64,000 nt of DNA, taken from contig NZ_LDQA01000001.1 in the NCBI RefSeq assembly GCF_001475935.1, forward strand, positions 124,001 through 188,000, given 5' to 3'. This document shows, in pieces, positions 42,042 to 53,566 of the stretch. The number at the start of each line of letters is the position of its first letter. Position 1 is the first letter of the stretch. The notes under the pieces are model-generated. The model searched no databases and had not been told where the DNA came from. It saw only the letters and a program-made list of their open reading frames with translations. This DNA is from Aureimonas ureilytica. Lineage in GTDB: Bacteria > Pseudomonadota > Alphaproteobacteria > Rhizobiales > Rhizobiaceae. Made by a program: the position numbers and the translations under genes.

Positions 42042-43493
42042 TCACATGTGGATGACGCGTCCATAAGCGTCGAGAACGCTCTCATGCATCATTTCCGAGA
42101 GCGTGGGATGCGGGAACACCGTATGCATCAGGTCTTCTTCGGTGGTCTCCAGACCCATGGCGACAACGAACCCCTGGATCAGTTCCGTCACTTCCGCTCC
42201 CACCATGTGCGCGCCGAGAAGCTCGCCGGTCTTGGCGTCGAAAACGGTTTTGACCATGCCTTCCGGCTCGCCCAGAGCAATGGCCTTGCCGTTGGCGATG
42301 AACCGGAATCGACCGACCTTTACCTCGCGGCCGTTTTCCTTGGCTTTGGCTTCTGTCAGCCCCACCGACGCGACCTGTGGCTGGCAGTAGGTGCAGCCGG
42401 GGATCTGCTCACGCTTCATCGGATGGACATGGAGCCCCTTGATCGCTTCGACGCAGATCGTGCCTTCATGCTCGGCCTTGTGCGCCAGCATCGGCGCACC
42501 TGCGACGTCGCCGATCGCGTAAACGCCTTCGATATTGGTTCGGCCGACCGCATCGATCTTGATGATGCCGCGCTCCACGGCAACGCCGATCGCTTCGAGG
42601 TTCAGACCTTCGGTATTCCCCTGAACACCAACGGCCGAAATCAGCCGCTCGGCCTTCAGCACCTGGCTCTTGCCGCCCTGCTCGACCGTCACTTCCACGC
42701 CGTCGCCGGTCTTGGCGACCTTCGCGACCTTCGCATCGGACAGAATCTTCAGACCCTGCTTCTCGAACTGCTTGCGCGCGACCGCTGCGATCTCCGCGTC
42801 TTCAACGGGCAGAATCTGCGGAAGCAGTTCGACCACCGTCACGTCCGCTCCCATGGTCCGGTAGAAGGACGCGAACTCGATCCCGATCGCACCGGATCCC
42901 ATCACGATCAGCGATTTCGGCATGGAAGCCGGCTTCATCGCCTCGAAATAGGTCCAGATGCGGTCGCCATCCGGCTCAATGCCCGGAAGCACGCGCGGGC
43001 GCGCGCCGGTCGCGATGATCACATGTTTGGCCTTGTACGTCCCATGGCCGAGCACGCCCTTCGGAACCGGGTTCTGCGGCTGGACAGCCGGCTTGGTCGG
43101 CTCGCCGACCTCGACCTCGACCGGACCACCCTTCCCGGCCTTGCTGATCTTGGCCTGACCCCAGATGATGTCGATCTTGTTCTTCTTCATGAGCATGGCG
43201 ACGCCGCCGTTCAATTGGGCGGACACGCCCCGCGAACGCTTCACCACGGCATCCATTTCGAAGGTCGGCTTTTCGATCTTCAGGCCGTAGTTCGAGCCAT
43301 GCTCGGCATAGTGGAAGATTTCGGCGGAGCGCAGGAGCGCTTTGGTCGGGATACAACCCCAGTTCAGGCAGATGCCGCCCATATGTTCGCGCTCGACAAC
43401 GGCCGTCTTGAAGCCGAGTTGCGCGGCACGAATGGCTGCAACGTAGCCGCCCGGACCACCACCGATAATGAGGATGTCGTAGCTCTCGGCCAT
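42042..43493 (-). CDS. lpdA: Dihydrolipoyl dehydrogenase (E3)
   Basis: E3 reoxidises dihydrolipoyl groups with FAD and NAD. From the ATG at 43493 (AAGGAG eight bases upstream) the product is 483 residues: FAD motif IIGGGPGGYVAAIRAAQLG, redox disulphide GGICLNWGCIPTKALL near residue 40, NAD motif GSGAIGIEFASF near 200, and the C-terminal HPTLSEMMHE with the catalytic histidine. An insert rich in proline near residue 135 is usual for the rhizobial pdh-associated form. It is downstream of pdhA-B-C with an SGNH hydrolase gene between. Confidence 0.96.
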   Translation of the reverse strand: MAESYDILIIGGGPGGYVAAIRAAQLGFKTAVVEREHMGGICLNWGCIPTKALLRSAEIFHYAEHGSNYGLKIEKPTFEMDAVVKRSRGVSAQLNGGVAMLMKKNKIDIIWGQAKISKAGKGGPVEVEVGEPTKPAVQPQNPVPKGVLGHGTYKAKHVIIATGARPRVLPGIEPDGDRIWTYFEAMKPASMPKSLIVMGSGAIGIEFASFYRTMGADVTVVELLPQILPVEDAEIAAVARKQFEKQGLKILSDAKVAKVAKTGDGVEVTVEQGGKSQVLKAERLISAVGVQGNTEGLNLEAIGVAVERGIIKIDAVGRTNIEGVYAIGDVAGAPMLAHKAEHEGTICVEAIKGLHVHPMKREQIPGCTYCQPQVASVGLTEAKAKENGREVKVGRFRFIANGKAIALGEPEGMVKTVFDAKTGELLGAHMVGAEVTELIQGFVVAMGLETTEEDLMHTVFPHPTLSEMMHESVLDAYGRVIHM

Positions 43494-43549
43494 CGGAACG
43501 GCTCCTTCTGAGACAAGGACGACGCGCCCGAAATGGCGCGAGACTATTT

Positions 43550-44185
43550 CTAGAAACGGGACTTCAAGGCTGATGCCAAGGCAAAGCCTAGTGTGCGGGT
43601 GTTTTCTGCGTCGAGATGAACGCCATCCAAGGGGGTGGCCATGCAATGATCTGAAGCTGCCAGATGAGCGCATTGCTCCTGCTGCGCAACGCGAGCATAG
43701 GCGGATTTGAGCTGCCTCGACTCTTCGATCGCGCCGCCGAACATCTGATGAAAGTCCGGGTCCTGCGTTGGCACCAAGGCTGGTGGGGAGACGATCAACA
43801 CATCGGGGATAGCGAAGCCCATCGTCGATCGGAACTCACGAACCACAGCGATGAGGCGCTGGATACCGGCGGCAGCCTGAAAAGCCGTTCCGCCGCCGGT
43901 GTGACGCTTCAGATCATTGGTGCCCAGCGCGAGAATCACGACGTCGATCGGCTCATGGGAGGCCAGCATGGTCGGTAAAATTCGCGCGCCGTTGCGATCC
44001 GCAGCCGCTAGATGGTCGTCATACGCCGTGGTTCGGCCGTTCAGGCCTTCGGGAATGATCCTGACGTCATCGCCCAATTGGTGGGCGATGACGGATGGCC
44101 AGCGATCAGCATAGGCATGGCGGCCAGGCCCCTCGGCGTCATAGCCCCATGTGAGGGAGTCGCCGTAGCATAGAATCGTCTTCAT
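43550..44185 (-). CDS. SGNH/GDSL-type esterase
   Basis: The 211-residue protein is an SGNH hydrolase with the nucleophile block ILCYGDSLTWGYDAE at residue 4, the glycine block ending GLNGRTT, the asparagine block ALGTNDLK near 88 and the catalytic block GVHLDAENTRTLG near 195. No signal peptide is visible, so it is probably cytoplasmic. It resembles arylesterases found within alphaproteobacterial pdh clusters; the physiological ester is unknown. It is the only gene between pdhC and lpdA. Confidence 0.9.
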   Translation of the reverse strand: MKTILCYGDSLTWGYDAEGPGRHAYADRWPSVIAHQLGDDVRIIPEGLNGRTTAYDDHLAAADRNGARILPTMLASHEPIDVVILALGTNDLKRHTGGGTAFQAAAGIQRLIAVVREFRSTMGFAIPDVLIVSPPALVPTQDPDFHQMFGGAIEESRQLKSAYARVAQQEQCAHLAASDHCMATPLDGVHLDAENTRTLGFALASALKSRF

Positions 44186-44216
44186 GCCTGCGCGTATCCC
44201 TCCCGAAGCTAAGTCG

Positions 44217-45626
44217 TTAGACCAACATGCTCATCGGGTTTTCGATGAACTGCTTGAACGCCGAAATCAATTCGGCGCCGAGCGCACCATCCACAGCCCG
44301 ATGATCCGTGGAGAGAGTCACCGTCATGACGTTGGCGACCGAGATCGCCCCGTTCTTCACCACAGCGCGCTCCTCGCCCGCACCGACCGCGAGGATCGTG
44401 GCATGAGGCGGGTTGATGACGGCGGAAAATTCCTTGATTCCGAACATACCAAGATTCGACACGGCGGTCGTGCCGCCCTGATACTCTTCCGGCTTGAGCT
44501 TGCGGCTGCGAGCGCGCTTGGCGAGATCCTTCATCTCGTTGGAGATGGCGGACAAGGTCTTTTCCTCGGCGCGACGAATGATCGGCGTGATCAGACCGCC
44601 ATCGATGGATACGGCCACACCGACATCGGCGTGCTTGTGCTTTAGCATCGCGCTATCGGTCCAGGACACGTTGGCGTCCGGCACCGCTGTCAGCGCGCAG
44701 GCCATGGCCTTGATGACCATGTCGTTGACCGAGAGCTTATAGGCCGGGCGCTCGCCCGCCTCACCCTTGATGGTCGGGGCTGCCGTATTGAGCTGCTTGC
44801 GCAGCGCGAGCAGCGCGTCGAGTTCGCAATCCACCGAAAGGTAGAAATGCGGCACCGTCTGCTTGGATTCCACGAGGCGCTTGGCGATGGTCTTACGCAT
44901 TCCGTCATGCGGAATCTTCTCGTAAGAGCCTTCTGCGAAGAGCTTGAGCGTGGCGTCGTCGTTGGGGGCTTTCGCAGCCGGGGCCGGCGCGGCGACGGAA
45001 GCGCCGGCAATGGCCTGCGCCTGCGGCTTGTTCTCGGCGGCCGGCTTGGGGCTTTGCGCCGCGCGTTCGACGTCGAGCTTGATGATGCGGCCATGCGGGC
45101 CCGAACCGGAGACAGCTCCAAGATCGACGCCCTGCTCCTTTGCGATACGGCGGGCCAAAGGTGAAGCTAACACACGTGTTCCCTTCGAGGCCGAAGCCGA
45201 ACCGGCCTGACCGCCTTCGCTCGATGTCGCGGTTTCTGGTGCGCGCTCATAGCCGCGCTGGGAGGCATCCTTCGCGGACGCTTCCGAACCTACCGCGACA
45301 TTGTCGGCCGCTGGCGACGATGCTGCCGGCTTGGAGGCGGAGGCGGCAGCACCGTTGCCGGTCTCGGCTGCCGACGCGTCCTCGCCGTCCGCTGTCAGAA
45401 TGGCAATGATCGCGTTGACCTTGACGCCTTCCGTGCCGGCAGGAACGAGGATCTTGGTCACCGTGCCTTCGTCCACAGCCTCGACTTCCATCGTGGCCTT
45501 ATCGGTCTCGATTTCGGCGATGACGTCTCCGGACGAGACCTTATCGCCTTCCTTGACCAGCCACTTGGCGAGATTGCCTTCTTCCATGGTCGGCGAGAGC
45601 GCCGGCATCGTCACGTTGATCGGCAT
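44217..45626 (-). CDS. pdhC: Pyruvate dehydrogenase E2 (dihydrolipoyl acetyltransferase)
   Basis: E2 forms the core of the complex and passes acetyl groups to coenzyme A. The 469-residue product has one lipoyl domain ([11 protein letters not shown] and the lysine in [11 protein letters not shown] near residue 43), an Ala/Ser-rich linker, the E1/E3-binding domain [17 protein letters not shown] near 155, and the catalytic domain ending with [15 protein letters not shown] near 445 (HxxxD motif). The ATG at 45626 is preceded by GAGGAG. The lipoyl domain DNA closely resembles that of pdhB. It is separated from pdhB by 176 bases containing two hairpins. Confidence 0.96.
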   Translation of the reverse strand: MPINVTMPALSPTMEEGNLAKWLVKEGDKVSSGDVIAEIETDKATMEVEAVDEGTVTKILVPAGTEGVKVNAIIAILTADGEDASAAETGNGAAASASKPAASSPAADNVAVGSEASAKDASQRGYERAPETATSSEGGQAGSASASKGTRVLASPLARRIAKEQGVDLGAVSGSGPHGRIIKLDVERAAQSPKPAAENKPQAQAIAGASVAAPAPAAKAPNDDATLKLFAEGSYEKIPHDGMRKTIAKRLVESKQTVPHFYLSVDCELDALLALRKQLNTAAPTIKGEAGERPAYKLSVNDMVIKAMACALTAVPDANVSWTDSAMLKHKHADVGVAVSIDGGLITPIIRRAEEKTLSAISNEMKDLAKRARSRKLKPEEYQGGTTAVSNLGMFGIKEFSAVINPPHATILAVGAGEERAVVKNGAISVANVMTVTLSTDHRAVDGALGAELISAFKQFIENPMSMLV

Positions 45627-45730
45627 CTGCCCGGATCTCCTCAATCGCCCTCATGGTGGGGCTTCGAATTCGTCTTACGCTGTGCGGGCGGCGAGCGATC
45701 TCAAGCCTTGCACGACCCGCGCCGCGCGGC

Positions 45731-45763
45731 AGGAGACAGCGCGGACGCTGTCTCCTCTTTTTT
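45731..45763 (+). terminator. Terminator-like hairpin with T-run on the plus strand, inside the pdh cluster
   Basis: AGGAGACAGCG (45731-45741) and CGCTGTCTCCT (45746-45756) form a perfect 11-bp stem with a four-base loop, followed on the plus strand by C and six T residues (45758-45763). All neighbouring genes are on the minus strand, where the same hairpin has no T-run. It may stop antisense transcription or act on the minus strand as a processing or stability hairpin between pdhB and pdhC. Confidence 0.7.
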
Positions 45764-45769
45764 CGAAAG

Positions 45770-45791
45770 GCTTCCTCGAAATGGAGGAAGC
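45770..45791 (-). promoter_or_regulatory. Second hairpin downstream of pdhB
   Basis: GCTTCCTC (45770-45777) and GAGGAAGC (45784-45791) form a perfect 8-bp stem with a six-base loop, 11 bases past the pdhB stop codon on the minus strand, followed there by CCTTTCG. With the hairpin at 45731-45756 it makes a tandem structure in the pdhB-pdhC gap. A partial terminator or mRNA stabiliser is likely. Confidence 0.5.
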
Positions 45792-45802
45792 TCAGCTTGA
45801 TG

Positions 45803-47212
45803 TCAGCGGTAGCAGACGGCCTTGACCGCCTCGACGACGTCCTTTGCCGAGGGAAGCGCGAGCTTTTCCAGATTGGCGGCGTAAGGCATCGGAACGTCCT
45901 TGCCGCAGACCTTGAGCACCGGCGCGTCGAGATAGTCGAAGGCGCGGACCATCAGCTGCGAGGCGATCTCGGAGCCGATCGAGCTCTGCGGCCAGCCTTC
46001 TTCGACGGTCACGCAACGGTTTGTCTTCTTCACCGAGCGGACGATCGCATCGACATCCATCGGACGAATGGTGCGAAGGTCGATGACCTCAGCGTCGATC
46101 CCTTCCTTCGCCAACTGCTCGGCGGCCGCGACCGCATAGGTCATGCCAATACCGAAGGAGACGATCGTGACGTCTTTGCCCTTGCGGTGGATGCGAGCCT
46201 TGCCGATCGGGACAGTCCAATCCTCGACCTGCGGCACTTCGAAGGAGTGGCCGTAGAGAATCTCGTTCTCGAGGAAGATGACGGGATTGGGATCGCGGAT
46301 GGCCGACTTCAGAAGCCCCTTCGCGTCCGCCGCTGAATAGGGCTGCACGACCTTGAGGCCCGGAATATGGCTGTACCAGGCGGCGTAGTCCTGGCTGTGC
46401 TGCGCGGCGACGCGCGCCGCCGCGCCGTTCGGCCCACGGAACACGATCGGGCAGCCCATCTGACCGCCGGCCATATAGAGCGTCTTGGCCGCCGAGTTGA
46501 TGATCTGGTCGATCGCCTGCATGGCAAAGTTGAACGTCATGAACTCGACGATCGGACGCAGACCTGCCATGCCCGCACCCACGGCCATGCCCGCAAAGCC
46601 ATGTTCCGTGATCGGCGTGTCGACTACGCGACGCGCGCCGAACTCGTCGAGAAGACCTTGGCTGATCTTGTAGGCGCCTTGATATTCCGCGACTTCCTCA
46701 CCTAGGAGGAAGACGGTCTCGTCGCGGCGCATTTCTTCTGCCATGGCCTCGCGGAGCGCTTCGCGCACCGTCTTGGTTTCCATGGTCGTTCCGACCGGAA
46801 CTTCTTCCGCGAAGTCGCCATCGGCGTCTTCGGCCGTGGGGTGCGACAGGCTCTGGGCCGGAACGGCAGCCGGCTTCGACTTCTCGGCGTCGGTCGCCTC
46901 GGGCTTGGCTTCCTGCGGCGCGCTGGCAGCGGCTGGGGCCGAAGCCTTGCCGATGTCGGATGCGCTTTCGCCTTCACCCAGTAGGATCGCGATCGGCGCG
47001 TTCACCTTCACGCCTTCCGTGCCGGCGGCGACGAGGATCTTGCCGATCGTCCCCTCGTCCACGGCCTCGACTTCCATCGTGGCTTTGTCGGTTTCGATCT
47101 CGGCGATCACGTCGCCCGGAGAGACGCTGTCGCCCTCCTGCTTGACCCACTTCGAGAGAGTGCCCTCTTCCATGGTCGGCGAAAGGGCGGGCATCAGAAT
47201 TTCGGTCGGCAT
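45803..47212 (-). CDS. pdhB: Pyruvate dehydrogenase E1 beta subunit with N-terminal lipoyl domain
   Basis: E1 beta and alpha decarboxylate pyruvate with thiamine diphosphate. The 469-residue product has a lipoyl domain at residues 1-80 ([22 protein letters not shown]), an Ala/Pro/Glu-rich linker to about 140, then the transketolase-like domain ([20 protein letters not shown] near 170) and the transketolase C-terminal domain ([19 protein letters not shown] near 405). Fusion of a lipoyl domain to E1 beta is a hallmark of alphaproteobacteria. It begins nine bases after pdhA ends. Confidence 0.96.
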   Translation of the reverse strand: MPTEILMPALSPTMEEGTLSKWVKQEGDSVSPGDVIAEIETDKATMEVEAVDEGTIGKILVAAGTEGVKVNAPIAILLGEGESASDIGKASAPAAASAPQEAKPEATDAEKSKPAAVPAQSLSHPTAEDADGDFAEEVPVGTTMETKTVREALREAMAEEMRRDETVFLLGEEVAEYQGAYKISQGLLDEFGARRVVDTPITEHGFAGMAVGAGMAGLRPIVEFMTFNFAMQAIDQIINSAAKTLYMAGGQMGCPIVFRGPNGAAARVAAQHSQDYAAWYSHIPGLKVVQPYSAADAKGLLKSAIRDPNPVIFLENEILYGHSFEVPQVEDWTVPIGKARIHRKGKDVTIVSFGIGMTYAVAAAEQLAKEGIDAEVIDLRTIRPMDVDAIVRSVKKTNRCVTVEEGWPQSSIGSEIASQLMVRAFDYLDAPVLKVCGKDVPMPYAANLEKLALPSAKDVVEAVKAVCYR

Positions 47213-47221
47213 GGCGCCCTC

Positions 47222-48316
47222 TTACTTCGCGGCCTGCGGAATTTCGTCGGCGTAAATATCGGTCCAGAGTTCCGACACATCGGGCTCGGGATCGTTCTGT
47301 GCGAAATCCGCCGCGTCCGCCACGATGTCGCGAACGTCCTTGTCGATCGCCTTCAGCTCGTCTTCGCTCGCATTGTGCGCTTCCAGAAGACGCTGGCGAA
47401 CCTGCTCGATCGGATCGCGCTCGGCGCGCATCTTCTGAACTTCATCGCGCGTGCGATACTTCGCGGGGTCCGACATCGAATGGCCGCGATAGCGATAGGT
47501 CAGCATTTCGAGAATGATCGGACCCTTGCCCGAACGGCAATGCTCCATGGCGAGGTCCGCTGCGGCCTTGACCGCGCGCACGTCCATGCCATCCACCTGG
47601 ATGCCCGGAATCTTGAACGAAATGCCGCGATGAGCGAAATTTGTTTCGGCCGACGCGCGATTGACCGACGTGCCCATCGCATAACGATTGTTCTCGATGA
47701 TGTAGATTACCGGCAGCTTCCACAGCGAGGCCATGTTGAAGCTCTCGTAGACCTGCCCCTGATTGGCAGCGCCGTCGCCAAAATAAGTGATCGAAACGGA
47801 GTCGTTGCCGCGATAGCGGTTGGCGAAGGCGAGACCTGTTCCCAGAGACACCTGCGCGCCGACGATGCCATGGCCGCCGTAGAAATGCTTCTCCTTCGAG
47901 AACATGTGCATGGAGCCGCCCTTGCCCTTCGAGTAGCCGGAACGGCGACCCGTAAGCTCGGCCATGACGCCGCGCGATTCCATACCCGTGGCCAACATGT
48001 GGCCATGATCGCGGTAACCGGTGATGACCTGATCACCCTCTTTCATCGACATCTGCATGCCGATGACCACGGCCTCCTGGCCGATGTAAAGGTGACAGAA
48101 GCCGCCGATGAGACCCATGCCGTAAAGCTGGCCGGCCTTTTCTTCGAAGCGACGGATCAGGAGCATGTCCCGATAGGCGCGAAGGTCGTCTTCGCGCGAA
48201 AAGTCCAAGGGGGCCGGAGGCTCGAAACTTTCGAGCGTCTTGACGATTTCGGCAGAGGACTGAGCGTCCATTTCGGCCACGTCGACTGAGGCGGCCTTCT
48301 GCTTACCGGTTGCCAT
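47222..48316 (-). CDS. pdhA: Pyruvate dehydrogenase E1 alpha subunit
   Basis: The 364-residue product has the thiamine-diphosphate motif GDGAANQGQVYESFNMA near residue 185 ending with NN (ENNRYAMGTS), and the phosphorylation-loop region YRYRGHSMSDPAKYRTRDE near 290 as in mitochondrial and alphaproteobacterial E1 alpha. The first 30 residues are variable. ACGAGGA lies upstream of the ATG. It is the first gene of the pdhA-pdhB-pdhC run, and its upstream region holds a promoter candidate and an unusual palindrome with flanking direct repeats. Confidence 0.96.
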   Translation of the reverse strand: MATGKQKAASVDVAEMDAQSSAEIVKTLESFEPPAPLDFSREDDLRAYRDMLLIRRFEEKAGQLYGMGLIGGFCHLYIGQEAVVIGMQMSMKEGDQVITGYRDHGHMLATGMESRGVMAELTGRRSGYSKGKGGSMHMFSKEKHFYGGHGIVGAQVSLGTGLAFANRYRGNDSVSITYFGDGAANQGQVYESFNMASLWKLPVIYIIENNRYAMGTSVNRASAETNFAHRGISFKIPGIQVDGMDVRAVKAAADLAMEHCRSGKGPIILEMLTYRYRGHSMSDPAKYRTRDEVQKMRAERDPIEQVRQRLLEAHNASEDELKAIDKDVRDIVADAADFAQNDPEPDVSELWTDIYADEIPQAAK

Positions 48317-48364
48317 TCGTGATTCCTCGTCCTCGACGCCCGCAGGAGCGGACCGATCGCGCGC

Positions 48365-48392
48365 AGTATAGCGATGCGCCCTATCGGAGCAA
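48365..48392 (-). promoter_or_regulatory. Candidate promoter of pdhA
   Basis: On the minus strand TTGCTC (48392-48387) and TATACT (48370-48365) are spaced by 16 bases and lie about 50 bases before the pdhA ATG. The -10 is one base off consensus; the -35 is weaker, which would fit dependence on an activator at the palindrome upstream (48426-48442). Confidence 0.4.
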
Positions 48393-48406
48393 GAGACCGA
48401 ACCAAC

Positions 48407-48464
48407 TTAACTCGAATAAGATTAAATGCTGCAATGCAGCATATATTAACTCGAAGAGGGTTAA
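48407..48464. promoter_or_regulatory. Palindrome flanked by direct repeats upstream of pdhA
   Basis: ATGCTGCA-A-TGCAGCAT (48426-48442) is a perfect 17-base palindrome. It is bracketed by two 19-base imperfect direct repeats, TTAACTCGAATAAGATTAA (48407-48425) and TTAACTCGAAGAGGGTTAA (48446-48464), spaced 39 bases start to start; TTAACTC occurs a third time at 48461. The block is AT-rich against its surroundings and sits just upstream of the candidate pdhA -35. It looks like a transcription-factor binding region; the factor is unknown. Confidence 0.55.
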
Positions 48465-48781
48465 CTCTTCCAGCGTTCGAGAATCGTAATCTCGTCTTCG
48501 TTGGACATGTTCAACGAACGGCGTGCCCGCTCGTCGATCATATCGCGTTCTAACGTTCCGTCACTCAGAAGTTTTACGCGCTGTTCCAGAGCTTTGCGCG
48601 AGCGGACGAGATCGTCATAGATCTTCGTCTTTGCCGCCAATTCTCCCTGCATTTCCTGCCCCGCCTCCAATCCATAGCGACCGGTCTGAGACTGCATCGC
48701 GAAATAGGCGAGGCACGGCAGTGTGATTGCCGGGACGATGAGCGGTGTGAACCAGGACTTGCGTTTTTGCTTCGTGCGCAT
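48461..48781 (-). CDS. FtsB/DivIC-like septum formation initiator protein
   Basis: The 106-residue protein has a short basic N-terminus, one membrane helix (about residues 10-30), then a coiled coil (about 42-80: AAKTKIYDDLVRSRKALEQR), the layout of FtsB/DivIC cell-division proteins that link early and late divisome parts. It ends SNEDEITILERWKS. GAGGAG precedes the ATG. It lies between eno and pdhA on the same strand, as in many alphaproteobacteria. Its stop codon overlaps the last TTAACTC repeat of the pdhA control region. Confidence 0.85.
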   Translation of the reverse strand: MRTKQKRKSWFTPLIVPAITLPCLAYFAMQSQTGRYGLEAGQEMQGELAAKTKIYDDLVRSRKALEQRVKLLSDGTLERDMIDERARRSLNMSNEDEITILERWKS

Positions 48782-48883
48782 GAGCTTCTCCTCTTCGGAG
48801 GATAGCCGGTATGAGCTTAAGGCGGTGTTAAGGCTGATAAAGCCTTTCCATTACGTATCGGCGTGCTTTGAACGTTTGATATG

Positions 48884-48910
48884 AAAAAGGCCCGCCATCG
48901 GAGGCGGGCC
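48884..48910 (-). terminator. Rho-independent terminator of eno
   Basis: GGCCCGCC (48889-48896) and GGCGGGCC (48903-48910) form an 8-bp GC-rich stem with a six-base loop; on the minus strand five T residues follow (48888-48884). It lies 31 bases after the eno stop codon. It separates eno from the FtsB-like gene downstream. Confidence 0.88.
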
Positions 48911-48940
48911 CTTCTGTCGATTAAGCGATATGCGCGAAAC

Positions 48941-50296
<1,356 letters not shown>

Positions 50297-51130
50297 TCAA
50301 AAGGCTTTGGCCGCTGCGTCGAGCGCCTTCAGGCGGCGTAGCAGTTCCGGCATGTCATCAAGACGAACCATGTTCGGGCCGTCTGACGGCGCGGAATCCG
50401 GGTCTTCGTGGGTTTCGATGAAAAGACCGGAGACGCCCACCGCAACGGCGGCTTTGGCCAGGGTTTCCACGAAGCGGCGCTCGCCGCCCGATGAGCCGCC
50501 CTGCCCGCCCGGCTGCTGCACCGAATGCGTCGCGTCGAACACCACGGGCGCACCGATCTCGGCCATGATCGGCAGGGCACGGAAATCGGACACCAGCGTG
50601 TTGTAGCCGAAGGACGCGCCGCGCTCGGTCAAAAGAATATTCGGGTTGCCGCTTTCGAGAACCTTGGCGGCAACATTGCGCATGTCCCACGGCGCCAGAA
50701 ACTGACCTTTCTTGATATTCACAATGCGACCCGTGCGGGCTGCGGCGATCAGAAGGTCCGTCTGGCGGCAGAGGAAAGCTGGGATTTGCAGAACGTCGCA
50801 GACTTCCCCGGCCACAGCGCACTGTTCTTCCGTGTGCACGTCGGTGAGAACTGGAATATCGAAGGTCCGTTGGACCTCATCGAACACCGGCAGCGCGCCG
50901 CTGAGCCCGATACCACGACGCCCGGACAAGCTGGTTCGATTGGCTTTGTCGAAGCTGGCCTTGAAGACAAAGCCGATCCCGAGATCTGCCGTGATGCGCT
51001 TCATGCGCTCCGCGATCATCAGGGCGTGATCGCGGCTTTCCATCTGGCAGGGGCCAGCGATCAGGGCGAAGGGTCGGTCTTGGGCGAAGGTGACGCCGCG
51101 AAGATTGACGGAAGCATGGGGGCTGATCAT
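50297..51130 (-). CDS. kdsA: 3-deoxy-D-manno-octulosonate 8-phosphate synthase
   Basis: KdsA condenses phosphoenolpyruvate with arabinose 5-phosphate, the first committed step to Kdo of lipopolysaccharide. The 277-residue product has LIAGPCQMESRDHAL near residue 23, FKASFDKANRTS near 55, DVHTEEQC near 95 and FIETHEDPDSAPSDGPNM near 235. The cysteine in the GPCQMES segment and the N-terminus are as in the usual enzyme. It lies 25 bases downstream of pyrG; its substrate phosphoenolpyruvate is the product of the enolase encoded next. Confidence 0.97.
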   Translation of the reverse strand: MISPHASVNLRGVTFAQDRPFALIAGPCQMESRDHALMIAERMKRITADLGIGFVFKASFDKANRTSLSGRRGIGLSGALPVFDEVQRTFDIPVLTDVHTEEQCAVAGEVCDVLQIPAFLCRQTDLLIAAARTGRIVNIKKGQFLAPWDMRNVAAKVLESGNPNILLTERGASFGYNTLVSDFRALPIMAEIGAPVVFDATHSVQQPGGQGGSSGGERRFVETLAKAAVAVGVSGLFIETHEDPDSAPSDGPNMVRLDDMPELLRRLKALDAAAKAF

Positions 51131-51155
51131 CGCGGGATCGGTCTTTCTGGCAGGC

Positions 51156-52889
<1,734 letters not shown>

Positions 52890-53489
52890 TTACTGAGCCG
52901 GTGCGTTGGAGGTGCCGCTCGAAGCCGCGCCGTCTGTGGCGACCGAAGACGGAGCCTCGACCGGGGGAACGGTTGGCTGGGAGCTTGCATTCGGGGCCTG
53001 CGGCGCCGGATTGGCCGGAATTTGCTGGACGGGCGCCGAGCCTGCGCCCGTCGGCACGCCACCGCTATTCTGCGGAACGGCTGCAGGCGTTGCCGCTGGT
53101 GCGGTCGATCCCGCAGCCGAGCCTCCGGTGGGGACGCCCGAGTTGCTATTGTTGGTCTGATCCGGAAGGCCGCCCAGCTGGTCTAGAAGCGAGCCATTTG
53201 CCGCGGGTGCAGCGCCCGGCGCCGTCTGGCCGGCTGGAACGCGGTTCAGAATATCCAGCGGATCACTTCCGTAGCGAGCCATGATGGCGAGCGCCATGGA
53301 TGTGATGAAAAACAGTGTCGCCAGAATGGCCGTGGTGCGCGTCAGCATGTTGGCGGCACCGCGTGCCGTCATCAAGCCGCCGCCACCCCCGCCCATTCCG
53401 AGCGCGCCGCCTTCGGAGCGTTGAAGAAGAACGACCACCACGAGCGCGAGGACGATCAAGAGATGGATGACGATCAAGACAGTCTGCAT
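52890..53489 (-). CDS. secG: Preprotein translocase subunit SecG with long C-terminal tail
   Basis: SecG is the third subunit of the SecYEG channel. Residues 1-22 (MQTVLIVIHLLIVLALVVVV) and about 50-70 are the two membrane helices, joined by the glycine-rich loop LQRSEGGALGMGGGGGG. The rest, about 120 residues, is a low-complexity tail rich in Ala, Pro, Ser, Gly, Asn and Thr with no fold I can recognise. E. coli SecG is about 110 residues, so this 199-residue form is long, though extended tails are common in this group of bacteria. It follows tpiA on the same strand. Confidence 0.92.
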   Translation of the reverse strand: MQTVLIVIHLLIVLALVVVVLLQRSEGGALGMGGGGGGLMTARGAANMLTRTTAILATLFFITSMALAIMARYGSDPLDILNRVPAGQTAPGAAPAANGSLLDQLGGLPDQTNNSNSGVPTGGSAAGSTAPAATPAAVPQNSGGVPTGAGSAPVQQIPANPAPQAPNASSQPTVPPVEAPSSVATDGAASSGTSNAPAQ

Positions 53490-53566
53490 GGGCTTCGCGC
53501 AATCGTTCAGGAGTTGGGCGCCTTCTATAGGACGCCCCCATATATTCCAACCCTATTCCGCAACGC

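Noticed and set aside
41205-43511. 768-codon plus-strand frame opposite lipA and lpdA
   Set aside because: It spans several real minus-strand genes and their gaps and its translation is low-complexity Arg/His/Asp-rich, typical of an antisense shadow.
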